Shown: piece by piece, positions 53,724-62,854 of the stretch
Numbering within the stretch: the stretch's first letter is position 1
Layout: each line of letters opens with the position of its first letter
Assembly: GCA_001800285.1 (NCBI GenBank)
Contig: MGVC01000071.1
Span: forward strand, 29,642 to 93,641
Direction of reading: 5' to 3'
Source of the DNA: Elusimicrobia bacterium RIFOXYA2_FULL_39_19
GTDB lineage: Bacteria > Elusimicrobiota > Endomicrobiia > CG1-02-37-114 > XYA2-FULL-39-19
Length of the DNA stretch: 64,000 bases
Program-made: the position numbers and the translations under genes
Notes under the pieces: generated by a model
What the model saw: the letters and a program-made list of their open reading frames with translations, nothing else
What the model was told of the DNA's origin: nothing
Databases searched by the model: none

Positions 53724-55067
53724 ATGCTTCCATACAAAAAAATTACAGTTTTAGGCTTAGGTAAAACAGGTGTTTCTATTGCCAATTATTTTGCGCAAAA
53801 AGGGGCAGCTGTTTTTGTGTCCGATTCGGGCAAAACTGAAGTTGTAAAACCCAATATAAACAAACTCAATAAAAGTATTAAATATGAAACAGGTTCACAT
53901 ACAGACAAGGTACTTGATTGCGAACTGATAGTCAGGAGCCCCGGCATTGCCCATGACCTTCCGGTTTTAATAAAAGCAAGGAAAAAAGGTATTGAAGTGC
54001 TAAGTGAAATTGAAGTAGCTTCAAGATTAATAAGGCCTAAAGTGCTGATTGCAATAACCGGCACTAACGGTAAAACCACCACTACTACTCTGGTTGGCGA
54101 GATATTTAAAAATGCCGGGTTTAAAACAGTGGTTGCCGGCAATATTGGTACACCTTTGATAGATTTTGCAGATAAAATTGACTCAAAAACAGCGGTTGTG
54201 CTGGAAGTTTCCAGTTATCAGCTGGAAGACATTGAGCATTTTAAACCGGATATAAGCTGTATTTTAAATATAACTCCTGACCATCTGGAACATCACAAAA
54301 CGATGGCAAACTATATTAAGGCAAAGGCAAAGATATTCAGTAACCAGGACAAAAATGATTGCTGTATTTTGAATTATGACGATAAATACTGCAGAAAACT
54401 TAAAAATACATGTAAAGCTTCAGCCGTTTATTTCAGCTTAAAGAAAAAAACAAGCAACGGCATATATTGCGATAGAAAAACAAATACAGTTTACGTAAAT
54501 GCATTTTCTAAAAAAATATCATTTCCTGTAACATTGAAAATACCGGGAAGGCACAACATTGAAAACGCTTTAGCTGCGCTTGCCTGCGGATTAGGTGCCG
54601 GGCTAAAACCCGGAAACATAATCAAAACCCTGGAGTCGTTTGAAGGGGTGGAACATAGAATAGAATTTGTAAGAGACCTAAACGGTGTAAGATACATAAA
54701 TGATTCAAAATCAACCAACGTTGATTCCACTTATGTTGCCCTGGAATCATTTGAAAAAAACATTATTCTTATAATGGGCGGCAGGCATAAAGGCGCCCCT
54801 TATACGCCGCTGAAAAAACTTGTAAAAACAAAAGTTAAAAAACTGCTTCTTATAGGAGAAGCGATAAAAGCGATAAAAAAGGATTTATCAGGAACTGCGG
54901 ATATTATTGTATCCGGAGATATGGGCTCTGCCTTAAAGTATTCAAAGGCAAACGCGGTTAAGGGAGATGTGGTACTGCTGTCACCAGGGTGCGCGTCTTT
55001 TGACCAGTTTAAAAATTATGAGCACCGCGGAGAAGTTTTTAAACAACTGGTAAATAAACTGAAATAA
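53724..55067 (+). CDS. murD: UDP-MurNAc-L-alanine:D-glutamate ligase
   Basis: Adds D-Glu to UDP-MurNAc-L-Ala. N-terminal Rossmann-like VLGLGKTGVSIANYF, ATP loop ITGTNGKTTTTTLVGE, NITPDHLEHH, and INDSKSTNVDSTYVAL. At 447 aa it is normal. It lies in the canonical position before ftsW, which starts 2 bases after its stop. Confidence 0.96.
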   Translation: MLPYKKITVLGLGKTGVSIANYFAQKGAAVFVSDSGKTEVVKPNINKLNKSIKYETGSHTDKVLDCELIVRSPGIAHDLPVLIKARKKGIEVLSEIEVASRLIRPKVLIAITGTNGKTTTTTLVGEIFKNAGFKTVVAGNIGTPLIDFADKIDSKTAVVLEVSSYQLEDIEHFKPDISCILNITPDHLEHHKTMANYIKAKAKIFSNQDKNDCCILNYDDKYCRKLKNTCKASAVYFSLKKKTSNGIYCDRKTNTVYVNAFSKKISFPVTLKIPGRHNIENALAALACGLGAGLKPGNIIKTLESFEGVEHRIEFVRDLNGVRYINDSKSTNVDSTYVALESFEKNIILIMGGRHKGAPYTPLKKLVKTKVKKLLLIGEAIKAIKKDLSGTADIIVSGDMGSALKYSKANAVKGDVVLLSPGCASFDQFKNYEHRGEVFKQLVNKLK

Positions 55068-55069
55068 TT

Positions 55070-56179
55070 ATGCTAAGCAAGATAAACGAAGCTGACAATA
55101 AACTAATCATCATAACATTCCTGCTGGTTTGTTTTGGAATAGTTATGATCTATTCCTCCAGCGCTATAGTAACCGGCGAAAGGCGGGCAGACCAGTTTTT
55201 CTTTCTTAAAAAGCAGATAATGTGGACTCTGATAAGTTTTGTCTTTTTCATGTTTTTCCTGATGATGGATTACAGGGTCTTGCAGAAAGTCTCAGTGCCG
55301 TTGATAATAATCTCTGCAATATTTCTTATAGCGGTCCTGCTGATGGGAAAATCAATAAAAGGTGCAAAGAGATGGCTTGATTTCGGGCCGATATCTTTTC
55401 AGCCTTCGGAGTTTTCAAAATTAGCGGTAATAATATTTGTGGCTGATTTCATTGATAAAAACCGAAGCAAATTAAAGGATTTCTTTCAGGGTTTTCTTGT
55501 ACCTATTGCGGTAGCGGGTTTAATATGCGCCCTGATTGCTATTGAGCCGGATATAGGAATACCCTTTATTATAATTTCAATTACCATGATTCTGTTGTTT
55601 ATCGGCGGGGCAAAAATAACGCATCTGCTGATAATGATAAGTGCGGCTATCCCGGTATTTTATCTGGCTGTATTAAGCAAACCCTACCGGGTGACCAGAT
55701 TTTTTGCATTTTTAGACCCGTGGAAATTTTCACAGTCATCAGCTTATCAGTTATGTCAGTCTTTAATGTCTATAGGTTCCGGGGGGATATTCGGCAAGGG
55801 GCTGGGAAACAGTGATATAAAAAAGTTTTATCTGCCAGAGGCTCATACGGATTTTATATTCTCAATTATCAGCGAAGAGCTGGGGCTTATCGGCGCCGCG
55901 GGAGTAATTTTTCTTTTTGCGTGGTTTCTGCAGAGAGGCATTAAAATAGCCAATAATGCGCAGGATTACTTCGGTACACTGCTGGCGGCAGGGCTTACCC
56001 TTTCCATAGTTATGCAGGCTCTTTTTAATATAGCAGTTTGCTCCGGATGCCTGCCTACAAAAGGTATTGCTCTTCCTTTCTTTTCATATGGAGGAACATC
56101 ACTGGTGTTGACTCTAAGCGCTGTCGGCATACTGGCAAATATATCAAGAAACCGCAGTAAACCGGTAAAATTCAGATGA
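55070..56179 (+). CDS. ftsW: Septal peptidoglycan polymerase FtsW (SEDS family)
   Basis: Glycosyltransferase partner of FtsI. About ten membrane spans in 369 aa, with MIYSSSAIVTGE, KRWLDFGPISFQPSEFSKLA, FISIISEELGLIGA-like (read as FSIISEELGLIG) and LPFFSYGGTSLVLTL. It could formally be RodA, but its position between murD and murG favours FtsW. It overlaps murG by 4 bases. Confidence 0.95.
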   Translation: MLSKINEADNKLIIITFLLVCFGIVMIYSSSAIVTGERRADQFFFLKKQIMWTLISFVFFMFFLMMDYRVLQKVSVPLIIISAIFLIAVLLMGKSIKGAKRWLDFGPISFQPSEFSKLAVIIFVADFIDKNRSKLKDFFQGFLVPIAVAGLICALIAIEPDIGIPFIIISITMILLFIGGAKITHLLIMISAAIPVFYLAVLSKPYRVTRFFAFLDPWKFSQSSAYQLCQSLMSIGSGGIFGKGLGNSDIKKFYLPEAHTDFIFSIISEELGLIGAAGVIFLFAWFLQRGIKIANNAQDYFGTLLAAGLTLSIVMQALFNIAVCSGCLPTKGIALPFFSYGGTSLVLTLSAVGILANISRNRSKPVKFR

Positions 56180-57276
56180 ATAAAAAAATACTATTGGCGG
56201 CCGGCGGTACAGGCGGGCATATTTATCCTGCAGTCTGTATAGCAAAAGAATTAATTAAACAGGGCTGCTCTGTTGCCTTTGTAGTAAACAATAGTGATAA
56301 AAGCATAGATTTTATAAAATCACAAAACCTGAAGTATTATGAGCTAAAAGTTATAGGCATGCCGAGAAAGCCTTCTTTTAAAATAGTTGTTTTTATCTGC
56401 AAACTTGTGCTTTCCTTTTTTGCTGCGGCAAAGATACTTATATCCTACCGCCCCGGGGTTGTTGTGGGGTTTGGTAATTACCTTTCCTTTCCTGTTATTT
56501 TTGTTTCAAAACTATTTTTTATTCCGGCAGTCCTGCATGAACAAAACGTCATATCGGGACTGGCTAATAAAGTGCTATCAGTAATTGCAGATAAGGTGCT
56601 GGTGTCTTTTCCGGATACTGTAAATAGTTTCGGTAAAAACAAAGCAGTTTTCACGGGAAATATAATAAGGCCGGAGCTGTTAAGCGCAAAGGAAACAGAG
56701 GCTTTTGAAAAATTCAGCATAAATAAAGGATTATTTACCGTTTTGATTTTTGGCGGCAGCCAGGGGGCCCGCTACATAAATTCATTATTGTGCGAAAGTT
56801 TAAAGTATATAGCTGATTTAAAAGATAAGGTGCAGTTTATTCACTTAACAGGTGAGAGAGATTACATCCTTGTGCAGGCTGCTTACAAAAAAAATGCCAT
56901 GAAAGCTTATGTTTATACATACAGGGAAGATATATGGAATGCTTACGCAACGGCTGATTTGGTGGTATGCAGAGCAGGTGCTACAACGGTGGCTGAGCTG
57001 ATAGCTATAAAAAAACCTGCCGTGCTTATACCTTTATCAAGCGCTACTGCAAATCATCAAAAATACAATGCCGGTTATTTATCAGCCCGTGATGCCGGAA
57101 TAATGCTTGAAGAAAAAAACTTAAATCCTGATGTTTTTGCAAAAGTACTCAGAGAACTAATAGAAAAGCCCGAAAAACTACAAACGCTTAAAAATAACCT
57201 GTCAAAAATACGGGATTTTGAAACCATCATTCCTGAAAAAAGAATCACAGAAACTATCCTGTCCTTAACAAAATGA
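56176..57276 (+). CDS. murG: UDP-GlcNAc:lipid I GlcNAc transferase
   Basis: Makes lipid II on the inner membrane face. Gly-rich loops LLAAGGTGGHIYPAV and FGGSQGARYIN, a HEQN motif in VLHEQNVISGLANK, and the donor site GATTVAELIAIKKPAVLIPLSSA. At 366 aa it is normal. It is the last dcw gene here; murC, murB, ddl and fts genes that often follow are absent. Confidence 0.96.
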   Translation: MNKKILLAAGGTGGHIYPAVCIAKELIKQGCSVAFVVNNSDKSIDFIKSQNLKYYELKVIGMPRKPSFKIVVFICKLVLSFFAAAKILISYRPGVVVGFGNYLSFPVIFVSKLFFIPAVLHEQNVISGLANKVLSVIADKVLVSFPDTVNSFGKNKAVFTGNIIRPELLSAKETEAFEKFSINKGLFTVLIFGGSQGARYINSLLCESLKYIADLKDKVQFIHLTGERDYILVQAAYKKNAMKAYVYTYREDIWNAYATADLVVCRAGATTVAELIAIKKPAVLIPLSSATANHQKYNAGYLSARDAGIMLEEKNLNPDVFAKVLRELIEKPEKLQTLKNNLSKIRDFETIIPEKRITETILSLTK

Positions 57277-57357
57277 AAAGTACCTTCTTGGAATACTTTC
57301 TTAACGGCCCTGAAGCGCTCTGCAGGCTGTGTTTTCATATATATCAAAGGTAAAATC

Positions 57358-59538
57358 ATGTTTTACGTATTCTATCTCATTTTTGGTATCACATCTATAA
57401 GTATTCAGATAGTAGCGCTCAGGGAATCAATGGCGCTGTTTTCAGGTAATGAAATAATTGCCGGTATCATTCTTTCTGCCTGGCTTGCATTGTTTTCTTT
57501 GGGTATGCTGATTCAAAAAACAAAACTGTTATGCAATATTAAAGCTGAACCCGTTTTGTTACTGCAAGTTATTCTTTTTCCGGTTATACCGCTTTTACTA
57601 AAAATGATTTACAGGCTGTTTGTTCTGGTCCCGTTTGAAATACTGCCGCTTCATTATGTGTCAATTATTGTTGTTTTGGTCCTTTTCCTGCCATGCGTTC
57701 TACTTGGTTTTGTGTTTTCAATAGTAAATAGAGCCTTTTTTGTAAAGCAAGTTGAGCAAGCGGGAAATATGGCAGGTGTGCCAGCCGGGAAAATATATGC
57801 GTTGGAAACCCTGGGTGCGCTTGTTGGCGGGTTGTTTTGTGCCTTCTGCTATTTGATAAACAAAGGGCCGTTGCAAATAACGGTTGTAATGTCTGTATTA
57901 ATAGCAGTCTATCTGATTGTTGCTTCAAAAAACAAGCTGTATAAAAGACTGGGTTTTGTTTTTATGGTGTTTTATTCGGGGCTAATGTTTACGGGAAGTA
58001 TTGCTAAAATAGACAATTATTCCTCCTCTTATTTATATAAACCCTTTGAATTAGTCCAGTCACGCAACAGTATATATGGAACCGTGTCAGTATTAAAATC
58101 AAAAGAGGATTACAGTTTTTATGTAAATGGTTCAAAAATCTTTACAACAAGCGCACAGAAGGAATATTGCGAGCAGCTAGTACATTTATGTATGCTTCAG
58201 TCCGGTAAAACCGGCCATATTTTGTTGATAGGCGGGGGTATATCAGGAAACCTGCAGGAAGTCCTAAAATATGACATAAAGGAAGCGGATTATGTAGAGT
58301 TAGATCCGGTGCTGATTGAGTTAGGCAGGCAATACGGAGGAAATACTGATGTTTTAAATGATAAGAGAGTGAATATTATAAATCAGGATGCCAGGCTCTA
58401 CATAAAAAACACAACAAAAAAATACGACTATATAATTGTGGATATGCCTGATCCAGTTAATCAAAGTTTGAATAGATTTTATACGGCAGAATTTTTCAAC
58501 GAATTAAAAAACATTGCCGGCCGGGATACCGTTATTATTACAGGCATTAGCGCATCAGAGAATTATATGCCGGGAAATTTAAGATCTTTAACATCAAGTG
58601 TCTATTATACTATACAAAAAGAGTTCAAATATTTCGTTGTACTGCCGGGCATCAAAAACTACTTTGTTTTTTCAGACAGCAAAGTCACAGATAATCCGAA
58701 CTATTTGATAAAACAGTTAAAAACAAAAAAAATAAACACAGTTTATTTAACTCCGTACTATTTAAGTTATCTGCTTGACAGGTATAAGATAGAAAGGCTA
58801 AATGCGCAGATAAATCCGGAAAATGTACAGATAAATGAAGATTTTAAGCCGGTTGCTGGCTATTACGCACTGTTATTCTGGCTGTCGCAATATAATGAGG
58901 GATTTAAAATGCCTGCATTAAAAACCGACAATGTCTTAGTGCCTGTCATTTGTTTTGCAATGGTGTTTTTCGTTTTAATGCTTCTTATAAGAAAACGTAT
59001 CCGTTATGTTATGTGGTTAATGCTTTTTATGGCTGGTTTTGTTTCAATGTTTATTGAATTAACACTGCTTGCGGGTTTCCAGTCAGTTTTCGGTTATATG
59101 ATAGGCAAAATAAGCCTGCTTATAGCTTTGGTTATGGCGGGATTGTCTGCCGGCAGTTATGCAGGTTTAGTTTTTATAAAAAGAAACAAGTCAGTTAAAT
59201 ATATTGTGGTTTTGGTTTTTATTATTCTTTTTGTGTACCTGCTATTTTTTCCGTTATTTTTAAAAATGAACCTGAATCAACCCTGCTGGTATTTGCTCAT
59301 ATTTGTCCCGAATGTGTTTATAGGCACAGTGTTTACATTAATTAACAGTATCACAGCTGGGATTGACAATGATGGAGCTAAGACATTCGGTGATTTATAT
59401 ATTGCTGATTTGGCAGGCGCTGTTTCCGGGTCCCTGCTGACTTCTCTGGTATTGTTGCCTATTCTCGGAATAACAAACGGCTGTTATCTTGTCTTGGCGT
59501 TTCTTTTTTTTGTAATACTTCTGTTAATTATTGTATAA
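57358..59538 (+). CDS. Membrane-embedded spermidine-synthase-like protein
   Basis: A 726-aa protein in three parts. Residues about 1-215 hold six or seven membrane spans; about 225-440 form a soluble SpeE-like Rossmann domain (ILLIGGGISGNLQEVL, YVELDPVLIELG, IINQDARLY, YDYIIVDMPDPVN, RFYTAEFF); about 525-726 hold six or more further spans. Such fused proteins are widespread and uncharacterised. The catalytic Asp positions of polyamine synthases are partly kept, so a nucleophile/decarboxylated-SAM or SAM reaction is possible but unproven. It follows murG by 81 bases, in which a 9-bp imperfect hairpin (AAAGTA…TACTTT) can form. Confidence 0.82.
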   Translation: MFYVFYLIFGITSISIQIVALRESMALFSGNEIIAGIILSAWLALFSLGMLIQKTKLLCNIKAEPVLLLQVILFPVIPLLLKMIYRLFVLVPFEILPLHYVSIIVVLVLFLPCVLLGFVFSIVNRAFFVKQVEQAGNMAGVPAGKIYALETLGALVGGLFCAFCYLINKGPLQITVVMSVLIAVYLIVASKNKLYKRLGFVFMVFYSGLMFTGSIAKIDNYSSSYLYKPFELVQSRNSIYGTVSVLKSKEDYSFYVNGSKIFTTSAQKEYCEQLVHLCMLQSGKTGHILLIGGGISGNLQEVLKYDIKEADYVELDPVLIELGRQYGGNTDVLNDKRVNIINQDARLYIKNTTKKYDYIIVDMPDPVNQSLNRFYTAEFFNELKNIAGRDTVIITGISASENYMPGNLRSLTSSVYYTIQKEFKYFVVLPGIKNYFVFSDSKVTDNPNYLIKQLKTKKINTVYLTPYYLSYLLDRYKIERLNAQINPENVQINEDFKPVAGYYALLFWLSQYNEGFKMPALKTDNVLVPVICFAMVFFVLMLLIRKRIRYVMWLMLFMAGFVSMFIELTLLAGFQSVFGYMIGKISLLIALVMAGLSAGSYAGLVFIKRNKSVKYIVVLVFIILFVYLLFFPLFLKMNLNQPCWYLLIFVPNVFIGTVFTLINSITAGIDNDGAKTFGDLYIADLAGAVSGSLLTSLVLLPILGITNGCYLVLAFLFFVILLLIIV

Positions 59539-59588
59539 TACCTCAGAAAGCACCGCAGTTAAAACTACAAAACTAATAAACAAATTAA

Positions 59589-60968
59589 ATGTATAACCAG
59601 CCCTCATTATTTCCAGAGTCAGAAATAGAAAGCTACAAAATCAAAAAAATCATAAAACGCGACGGCAGAGAAGTAGTTTTTAACAGGGATAGAATAGTTA
59701 ATTCCATTTTTAAAGCTGCCGTAGCTGTTGGCGGGGGGAATAAAACCCTGGCCAGTGAGCTTGCCGACAAAGTAATTAATACCATAAACCAGCTGTACCC
59801 GCTTCATACCATACCCAGCGTAGAAGAAATCCAGGATTTAACTGAAAAAGTGCTGGTTCAAAACGGCCACTTTAAAACGGCTAAGGCCTATATGCTTTAC
59901 AGGCATGAAAGGCATAAAGTCCGCGAAGGAAAAGAGGCAAAACTGGTAGTAGAAGATAATGTGCCCTACAAGAATATCTGGAAAGCTTATACCTGGAATG
60001 TTGAAAATAAATGCGATACTGTAAAAAAAATAAGCGCAAAAGTTAAATCAGGCACTATAAAAACATTGGTGAAGAAATCCGAAAACCTGTATCACGAAGA
60101 AGTAGAAAAGGTTGCCAAGCAGATACTTAAAAACAAAGATAAAATCCGCCTGGTTATAGTTGCGGGCCCGTCAAGTTCCGGTAAAACAACAACTACCATA
60201 AAGATAAGTGAACAGCTAAAGGAAAATGGCAGGTCATTTGTTTTGTTAAATGTAGACAACTACTTTAAAAACCTTGAAGAACATCCGAAGGACGAATACG
60301 GGGATTATGATTTTGAAACGCCTTATGCCCTGGATTTAGAGTTAATCAATGAACACCTGGATAAACTAATAAACGGAAAAACAATAAAAACACCGAAATA
60401 TGACTTTAAAACCGGGAAAAGAGTATTAAACGTAACCGAGTTCACTTTGAAAGAACATCAAATCCTGCTGATAGACAGCCTGCACGGGCTTTATGAAAAA
60501 ATGACTTCAAGTATACCTCTGGATTATAAATTCAAATTCTATATTGAGGCGTTGTGCCAGGTAAAAGATGATGCCGGTGAATTTGTAAGATGGGCCGACC
60601 TCCGAATGCTGCGCAGAATGGTGCGCGATTCCTGGCACCGCGGTTATGACCCGGATAAAACCGTAGGCCACTGGCATTATGTGCGCAGAAGCGAGATGAA
60701 ATATATTGTTCCGTTTATCAGCCAGGTGGACTATTTATTTAACAGCGCGCTTGCCTATGAACTGCCGGTGTACAAAAAACATTTGTTTAAAATTTTCCCG
60801 GAAATAATAAAAAAGTATGAGCCGGACCCCAAAAAAACAGATGCTTACATAAGAGCCAAAAGAGTTTATGAATTACTTATGCAGGTGGAAGAAATCAAAG
60901 ATGAATCAATAATCCCCGAAAATTCCCTTATAAGGGAGTTTATCGGCGGCAGCAGTTATAAATACTAA
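59589..60968 (+). CDS. ATP-cone domain fused to uridine kinase-like P-loop kinase
   Basis: A 459-aa two-domain protein. Residues about 15-115 are an ATP-cone (KIIKRDGREVVFNRDRIVNSIFKAAVAVGGG … VEEIQDLTEKVLVQNG … AYMLYRHER), the nucleotide-sensing module of ribonucleotide reductases and NrdR. Residues about 185-420 are a uridine kinase/phosphoribulokinase-type domain: P-loop VAGPSSSGKTTTTIKI, NVDNYFKN, DFETPYALD. Probably a nucleoside kinase regulated by ATP/dATP through the cone. Firmicute nucleoside kinases of this group carry a different (TGS-like) N-terminus, so the fusion is distinctive. The start has no clear RBS. Confidence 0.87.
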   Translation: MYNQPSLFPESEIESYKIKKIIKRDGREVVFNRDRIVNSIFKAAVAVGGGNKTLASELADKVINTINQLYPLHTIPSVEEIQDLTEKVLVQNGHFKTAKAYMLYRHERHKVREGKEAKLVVEDNVPYKNIWKAYTWNVENKCDTVKKISAKVKSGTIKTLVKKSENLYHEEVEKVAKQILKNKDKIRLVIVAGPSSSGKTTTTIKISEQLKENGRSFVLLNVDNYFKNLEEHPKDEYGDYDFETPYALDLELINEHLDKLINGKTIKTPKYDFKTGKRVLNVTEFTLKEHQILLIDSLHGLYEKMTSSIPLDYKFKFYIEALCQVKDDAGEFVRWADLRMLRRMVRDSWHRGYDPDKTVGHWHYVRRSEMKYIVPFISQVDYLFNSALAYELPVYKKHLFKIFPEIIKKYEPDPKKTDAYIRAKRVYELLMQVEEIKDESIIPENSLIREFIGGSSYKY

Positions 60969-60977
60969 AACTAAAAG

Positions 60978-62078
60978 ATAGGGGACGTAGCTGACAGTAT
61001 TGACAGATGAAATAAAAAGGAATAGAATAACAAAATGCCAAGAAAACCACGAATAGATATACCCGGGTTACTCTACCACGTTATGGTGCGCGGAATAGAA
61101 AGAAGGGATATCTTCAAAACAGATAAAGACAGGGAAGATTTTGTTAAGAGGTTAGAAACAGCGCTGGAATGGAGCAAAGCAAAATGTTACGCATGGTCAC
61201 TCATGCCTAATCATGTGCATTTATTGATAAAAACAGGTGAAAAGCCCTTAAACAGGATAATGAGGAAATTATTGACAGGCTATGCGGTAAATTTCAATAT
61301 CAGGCATAAAAGGACAGGGCATTTATTTCAAAACCGGTATAAATCAATAATAGTTGAAGAAGAAAGCTACTTACTTGATTTGGTAAGGTATATCCACTTG
61401 AACCCGCTAAGAGCTAATCTAGTTAAGAATTTGAAAGAGCTGGCAGAACATAAATGGAGCGGATATTCGGTAATAATGGGCAATTCTGAAAAGAATTGGC
61501 AGGATAAAGAGGAAGTACTAGTCCGGTTTGGTAAAAGTATAAAAAAAGCCCGGGAAAATTATCAGAAGTTTGTAGAGGATGGGATAAAACAAGGCAAGAG
61601 AACTGATTTAACAGGCGGTGGCTTAATAAGAAGCATGGGTGGCCTGCTAAATGTTATGATGAATAAGCGGGCAGGTAACAGTGAACTAGGAGATGACAGG
61701 GTGCTTGGTTCTGGGAATTTTGTAGAAGGGCTGCTAAAAAACGAAGAAAAGAAAGATAAAACCAGCAAGGAAGTAAAAAGAATAGGAATAAACAAAATAA
61801 AGCAAGAAATAGAAAGGCATTATAAAATAACAGAAGAAGAATTAACAGGGAAGTCCCAGAAAAGGAATATAACAACAGCCCGTGGAGTATTGAGTTTTAT
61901 AGCCATGAAATACGCAGGCAAAAACGGGAACCAGCTGGCAAAAATAATGAATGTAAGTTCAAGCGGGATAAGCAGGATGTATGCCAGAGGAGAAAAGATA
62001 ATAAGTGGCGATAGCAAAATAATGGTAGAAATTTTAGGTGAGAATTAATGTGTCACCACTATCAGCTACGTCCCCTAT
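60978..62078 (+). mobile_element. RAYT-type insertion element with inverted terminal repeats
   Basis: ATAGGGGACGTAGCTGACAG (60978-60997) recurs inverted, with one mismatch (C to T), at 62059-62078; one further base matches on the inner side, giving about 21 bp. The pair encloses the single HUH transposase gene. A second short copy GTCCCCTATACC follows the right end (62083-62094). The left end starts 9 bases after the upstream kinase stop codon. No target duplication was identified, as expected for this transposase class. Confidence 0.8.
61035..62048 (+). CDS. REP-associated tyrosine (Y1) transposase with DnaA-like C-terminal domain
   Basis: HUH-endonuclease transposase of the RAYT/IS200-like group. 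N-terminus PRKPRIDIPGLLYHVMVRG, the HUH pair in LMPNHVHLLIK, RTGHLFQNRYKS, and the catalytic-Tyr region YLLDLVRYIHLNPLRANLV. The C-terminal ~85 residues (IKQEIERHYKITEEELTGKSQKRNITTARG…SSSGISRMYARG) resemble the DnaA C-terminal DNA-binding fold, a common addition in this family. At 337 aa the gene is intact. Confidence 0.93.
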   Translation: MPRKPRIDIPGLLYHVMVRGIERRDIFKTDKDREDFVKRLETALEWSKAKCYAWSLMPNHVHLLIKTGEKPLNRIMRKLLTGYAVNFNIRHKRTGHLFQNRYKSIIVEEESYLLDLVRYIHLNPLRANLVKNLKELAEHKWSGYSVIMGNSEKNWQDKEEVLVRFGKSIKKARENYQKFVEDGIKQGKRTDLTGGGLIRSMGGLLNVMMNKRAGNSELGDDRVLGSGNFVEGLLKNEEKKDKTSKEVKRIGINKIKQEIERHYKITEEELTGKSQKRNITTARGVLSFIAMKYAGKNGNQLAKIMNVSSSGISRMYARGEKIISGDSKIMVEILGEN

Positions 62079-62095
62079 ACCCGTCCCCTATACCT

Positions 62096-62164
62096 GAATC
62101 ACAATGGGTTGCTGAACAAATGAAACAACATACTATAACGGGAAGTGGATCATGTACTCCTTAA
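62096..62164 (+). pseudogene. Possible 3' relic of a coding sequence at the RAYT right end
   Basis: A frame opening just inside the right flank reads ESQWVAEQMKQHTITGSGSC, then TP and a stop at 62162-62164. The length is short but the composition is protein-like and resembles the tail of a displaced RHS/toxin tip. It is in a different frame from the following TPR gene and overlaps its proposed upstream starts. This may be the remnant of a gene cut by insertion or rearrangement. Confidence 0.3.
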
Positions 62165-62172
62165 TGTTTCAA

Positions 62173-62841
62173 ATGAAATATTTTAAAATTATTTTCTTTT
62201 CTTTTCTTTTTATTAATGAAACGTTGATTGCCGAATCAATAAATATTTTAAATGTGAAAAATGAAAAAATAAATGAATCTCATATAGGACAGATAAGTCA
62301 AATGGATAAAAATAATTTTGATTATCATTTGGGATTAGGTGATTCATATAAAGAGAAGGGGGATTTTATAAAGGCATTAAACGAATATAAAAAATGCATT
62401 AAACTTTGTCCAGAAAATACTCGCGCCCATGAACGTATAGGGGATATTTATAGTAATGAAAGAAATTATGACTTAGCAACTAGTGCATATAATAACGTAA
62501 TTATTTTAGCAGAACAACATTTTCAGAATAGAAACTCAGAATTAGCAAAATTTGTATATGCTAGAGTTTATAATAAGTTGGCTAAAATATATGATGCTCA
62601 AAATAAAAAGAAAGAAGCAAAATTAGCAATTGAGACAGCCAATAAATATACGGATGAAGTAAAAAAATTTAAATTAAATATGGCAAAAAATAGTTATGAA
62701 GTAAGCCAACAAATTATTGTTAAAAAACGAGAGATTATTTTGTTGAAGATAACGGCGTTTGTTCTGTTAATTATTGGAATTTATGGAATCGCAAAAATTG
62801 CTGGGAAGATAGAAAAGTATATAAAAAAATTAAAAGGATAA
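62173..62841 (+). CDS. TPR-repeat membrane protein
   Basis: About 222 aa from the ATG at 62173 (MKYFKIIFFSFLF, signal-peptide-like); ORF-track ATG 62152 adds seven residues. Residues about 45-165 hold three TPR-like helical repeats (YHLGLGDSYKEKGDFIKALNEYKKCIKL; AHERIGDIYSNERNYDLATSAYNNVI; YNKLAKIYDAQNKKKEAKLAIETA). A C-terminal membrane span (ILLKITAFVLLIIGIYGIA) precedes a basic tail. It is more AT-rich than the genes before the RAYT element. It could be an immunity or accessory protein of the RHS region; its function is unknown. Confidence 0.72.
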   Translation: MKYFKIIFFSFLFINETLIAESINILNVKNEKINESHIGQISQMDKNNFDYHLGLGDSYKEKGDFIKALNEYKKCIKLCPENTRAHERIGDIYSNERNYDLATSAYNNVIILAEQHFQNRNSELAKFVYARVYNKLAKIYDAQNKKKEAKLAIETANKYTDEVKKFKLNMAKNSYEVSQQIIVKKREIILLKITAFVLLIIGIYGIAKIAGKIEKYIKKLKG

Positions 62842-62854
62842 ACCAGGAAATGAA

